Shown piece by piece: positions 5,566 to 7,377 of a stretch of 7,377 nucleotides of DNA. The notes under the pieces were generated by a model, which was given only the letters and a program-made list of their open reading frames with translations, was not told the origin of the DNA and searched no databases. Source of the DNA: Victivallis vadensis (lineage in GTDB: Bacteria > Verrucomicrobiota > Lentisphaeria > Victivallales > GWF2-50-93); NCBI GenBank assembly GCA_020718525.1, contig DYRX01000096.1, positions 1 through 7,377 on the forward strand, written 5' to 3'. The position numbers were made by a program, and so were the translations under genes. Positions within the stretch are counted from its first letter, which is position 1. Every line of letters starts with the position of its first letter.

Positions 5566-7372
5566 AATTGAGGATTTTGTTTTTCAAGATTAAAAGTCTT
5601 TCGCCAGCTTTGAGCCTGGTCTTGAAATCTTCTCCGCCGCGTATTTCATGCTTTTCGCGGATGCTTTTGCCGTCCGGCGCAATGATGAGCAAATCCATGA
5701 CTTTGTCCTGCCCTATTTCCTGTAATGTGCCTGTGGCATCGAAGTCTTCTGACCTGTAGTTGAACTCCGTGCGTCCAAGCACTGAGCCAAGCACCTGCTC
5801 CGCGAAGTTCGCAGATGCGTCGCTTCTTGCGATTATGTGATAAGGGGAATAGTCGTTGTTTCCAAAGAATTCAACGAGGAACGCCTCTTTGAATCCAAGC
5901 TTTTTCGCGTAGGCTCTGTTTATGGGACCACCGCTTGAAATGACATTGCCAGTAAAGCGCACTTGATGGAGCGCGTCTTTTTGTGAGATGAAGTATCTGT
6001 CCTTGAAAAGCGACTCAATAGTCGGTGTAATGGAATCCACGAAGATGTTCGGCTCGTCATGGATGTAGAAGTCGTTTTCGGTGCATTCATGATAATCAAC
6101 ATAAAGCTCTCCGCTGGGGGCGAAACGTTTGTAGATCGAGTCCATGACCTGGGCTTCTGGCTCGGAGAAAGGAGCAGTTCCGCGCGGCCTGCCATCCCAA
6201 TGCTTGAAGCTGTCCCAAATTTCGAAGGGAGGATAATTGTAGAGGAGATCAACATTTCTAGGACCGTATGGAACGCATGCGTCTCTTGCCCAGGTGGCAT
6301 GGAAGCCGTCAACGCTGACGACGGGAACCCACGCGATTGCAATATTGTCGAGAACTGTCTTAGCCCAGATAGTTCCGGCGCGCTCTTCGGCGATGAAATT
6401 TTTGAGCCATGAAAATATTCCGTATGCGGGTGCCCATTCGTGCCCGTGCGTGCATGACGAGAAAAGGACGAGAGGCTTTTTTTCGACATCTCCGATGCTC
6501 AGGAGCCTGAGCGCTCTGCCTTCGGCGGAAAGTGGAGCCAGTTTTTCAATCTTCAGAATATCGCTGTTCCGTTTGCAGAAGCTTTCCAGTTCCGAGATGT
6601 AGCTTTCATAGCTCTGCCAGGGGGCGGCGAAAATGCCCATATCCACGGACTCTGAACCGAGAGCTTCGAGCAGAATTGAGAAGGGAAGATCGGAAAATCC
6701 GTCTGTGCCCGTGCCTTCAATGGAGCTGAGATCGAATGCGAGAAGCTTTCCACCTTCGAGCATTTTTTCTAGCGCGAATATTTCTCCGGAATAGCTTCGG
6801 AGAGCGATCTTGAAGCCGATGCGAGGCGCCATCCAGGGGAAGTTCTTGCCCTGGACAAGACATTTTCCACTCCGCCACGGAAGGACTTTCCCGGACTCGA
6901 AACCCTTCATGAAATAGCAATTTTCAACCGCGATGGCGTTCCCGTCCAATTCTTTCTTTTTTAGGGCAAGTTCATTTGGGAACAGTTTTGCAAAGACATC
7001 GAGTCCACAGACGACCTGCCTGCCCTTTGCGAGCGCCTCGATTTTGGCGAGAGAGTTTTTCGGATCTGCATTGTCGGGCAGATCAAGGAGGATGAGTGCG
7101 TCAAACTCTTTTGCTTCTTCGGCACTTGGCAGGCTGTTTGCGAATTTCGCATTTTTCCCAAACACGGATTCAAGCCTCTTTTTCAGTTCGGGGCATGAGG
7201 CACTGTCTCCTACGCAAAGGAGATTATGGCAATGTCTCTTAATATCTGACAGCCTCGATGCGGATTGGGCTGGATCATCAGACCTGATATCTGTTTTCAC
7301 GATCGGATCTCCTGCGTTTGCCACCGTGTTGAAAAAAAGGATGGCAATTATTGCAGAATTTATTCTTTTCAT
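5564..7372 (-). CDS. Secreted M14-family zinc carboxypeptidase with an N-terminal alpha/beta domain
   Basis: This 602-residue protein is probably an exported metallopeptidase that removes C-terminal residues from peptides. Residues 1-20 form a Sec signal peptide (Lys-Arg n-region, hydrophobic core, cleavage after Ala-Asn-Ala at 18-20). The M14 domain spans about 250-530. Its HxxE zinc motif is THGHEW with His309 and Glu312, the third zinc ligand is probably His428 in VDYHEC, Arg363 in ATWARD fits the oxyanion arginine, and Glu501 in FLVEFFG fits the general-base glutamate. The spacings (119 residues between the histidines, 73 from the second histidine to the glutamate) match pancreatic carboxypeptidase A (127 and 74). 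SEPE at 403-406 is a common M14 motif. Residues about 45-245 form an extra domain with beta-strand-like blocks (LLCVGD, FDALILLDLPD, GKLLAFDLSS) that resembles a Rossmann- or glutamine-amidotransferase-like fold; this is inference. A beta-rich tail follows residue 535. The usual NPDG motif reads VSVDG (352-356) and the Asn-Arg substrate pair reads PRNVD (371-375), so the specificity may be unusual. Only 5 nt upstream of the start are visible, so no promoter or ribosome-binding site can be judged. It heads the visible cluster. Confidence 0.92.
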   Translation of the reverse strand: MKRINSAIIAILFFNTVANAGDPIVKTDIRSDDPAQSASRLSDIKRHCHNLLCVGDSASCPELKKRLESVFGKNAKFANSLPSAEEAKEFDALILLDLPDNADPKNSLAKIEALAKGRQVVCGLDVFAKLFPNELALKKKELDGNAIAVENCYFMKGFESGKVLPWRSGKCLVQGKNFPWMAPRIGFKIALRSYSGEIFALEKMLEGGKLLAFDLSSIEGTGTDGFSDLPFSILLEALGSESVDMGIFAAPWQSYESYISELESFCKRNSDILKIEKLAPLSAEGRALRLLSIGDVEKKPLVLFSSCTHGHEWAPAYGIFSWLKNFIAEERAGTIWAKTVLDNIAIAWVPVVSVDGFHATWARDACVPYGPRNVDLLYNYPPFEIWDSFKHWDGRPRGTAPFSEPEAQVMDSIYKRFAPSGELYVDYHECTENDFYIHDEPNIFVDSITPTIESLFKDRYFISQKDALHQVRFTGNVISSGGPINRAYAKKLGFKEAFLVEFFGNNDYSPYHIIARSDASANFAEQVLGSVLGRTEFNYRSEDFDATGTLQEIGQDKVMDLLIIAPDGKSIREKHEIRGGEDFKTRLKAGERLLILKNKILN

Positions 7373-7377
7373 TATTT

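Noticed and set aside
5920..6489. Minus-strand open frame of 189 codons in another frame of the peptidase gene
   Set aside because: It is fully inside the M14 catalytic domain whose zinc ligands and catalytic residues are intact in the main frame; the alternative product is serine-rich and has no domain.

Overview
The window holds one co-oriented gene cluster on the minus strand. In transcription order it runs from a secreted M14-type zinc carboxypeptidase (7372 to 5564), to a large lipoprotein with the look of a six-hairpin glycosidase (5554 to 2288), to a secreted ankyrin-repeat protein (2170 to 101), to the first 34 codons of a further gene that leaves the window (from 104). I find no convincing gene on the plus strand, no RNA gene, no CRISPR array and no transposase.

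The products of the first three genes all carry export signals: a Sec signal peptide on the peptidase, a lipobox ending in Cys20 on the glycosidase-like protein, and a Sec-type signal peptide on the ankyrin protein once its start is set at 2170. This implies a Gram-negative-type cell envelope. The domain style of the glycosidase-like protein (beta-sandwich, alpha-helical toroid, carbohydrate-binding jelly-roll, C-terminal beta-sandwich), the secreted ankyrin protein and a palindromic intergenic repeat remind me of the PVC group, perhaps Lentisphaerae or Verrucomicrobia. This taxonomic guess is from general resemblance only; the window has no marker gene.

The peptidase and the lipoprotein are separated by 9 nt with a clear GAGAGG ribosome-binding site, so they are almost certainly one transcription unit. 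A peptidase and a glycan-active candidate made together suggest degradation of a glycoprotein, a proteoglycan-like material or peptidoglycan, but no substrate can be read from the sequence. After the lipoprotein comes a 117-nt gap containing a compact palindromic element (2217-2285) made of two GC-rich hairpins enclosed by an 8-bp outer inverted repeat. The ankyrin gene follows, visibly richer in A+T than the two genes before it, and it overlaps the next gene by an ATGA junction. The window may therefore hold two sub-units: a peptidase/glycosidase pair and an ankyrin/unknown pair, joined or insulated by the palindromic element.

The points most worth following are the palindromic element, which produces a false 39-codon N-terminal extension of the ankyrin protein; the unassigned helical-toroid lipoprotein; the fusion of an N-terminal alpha/beta domain to the M14 peptidase; and the hidden coupled gene at the left edge.
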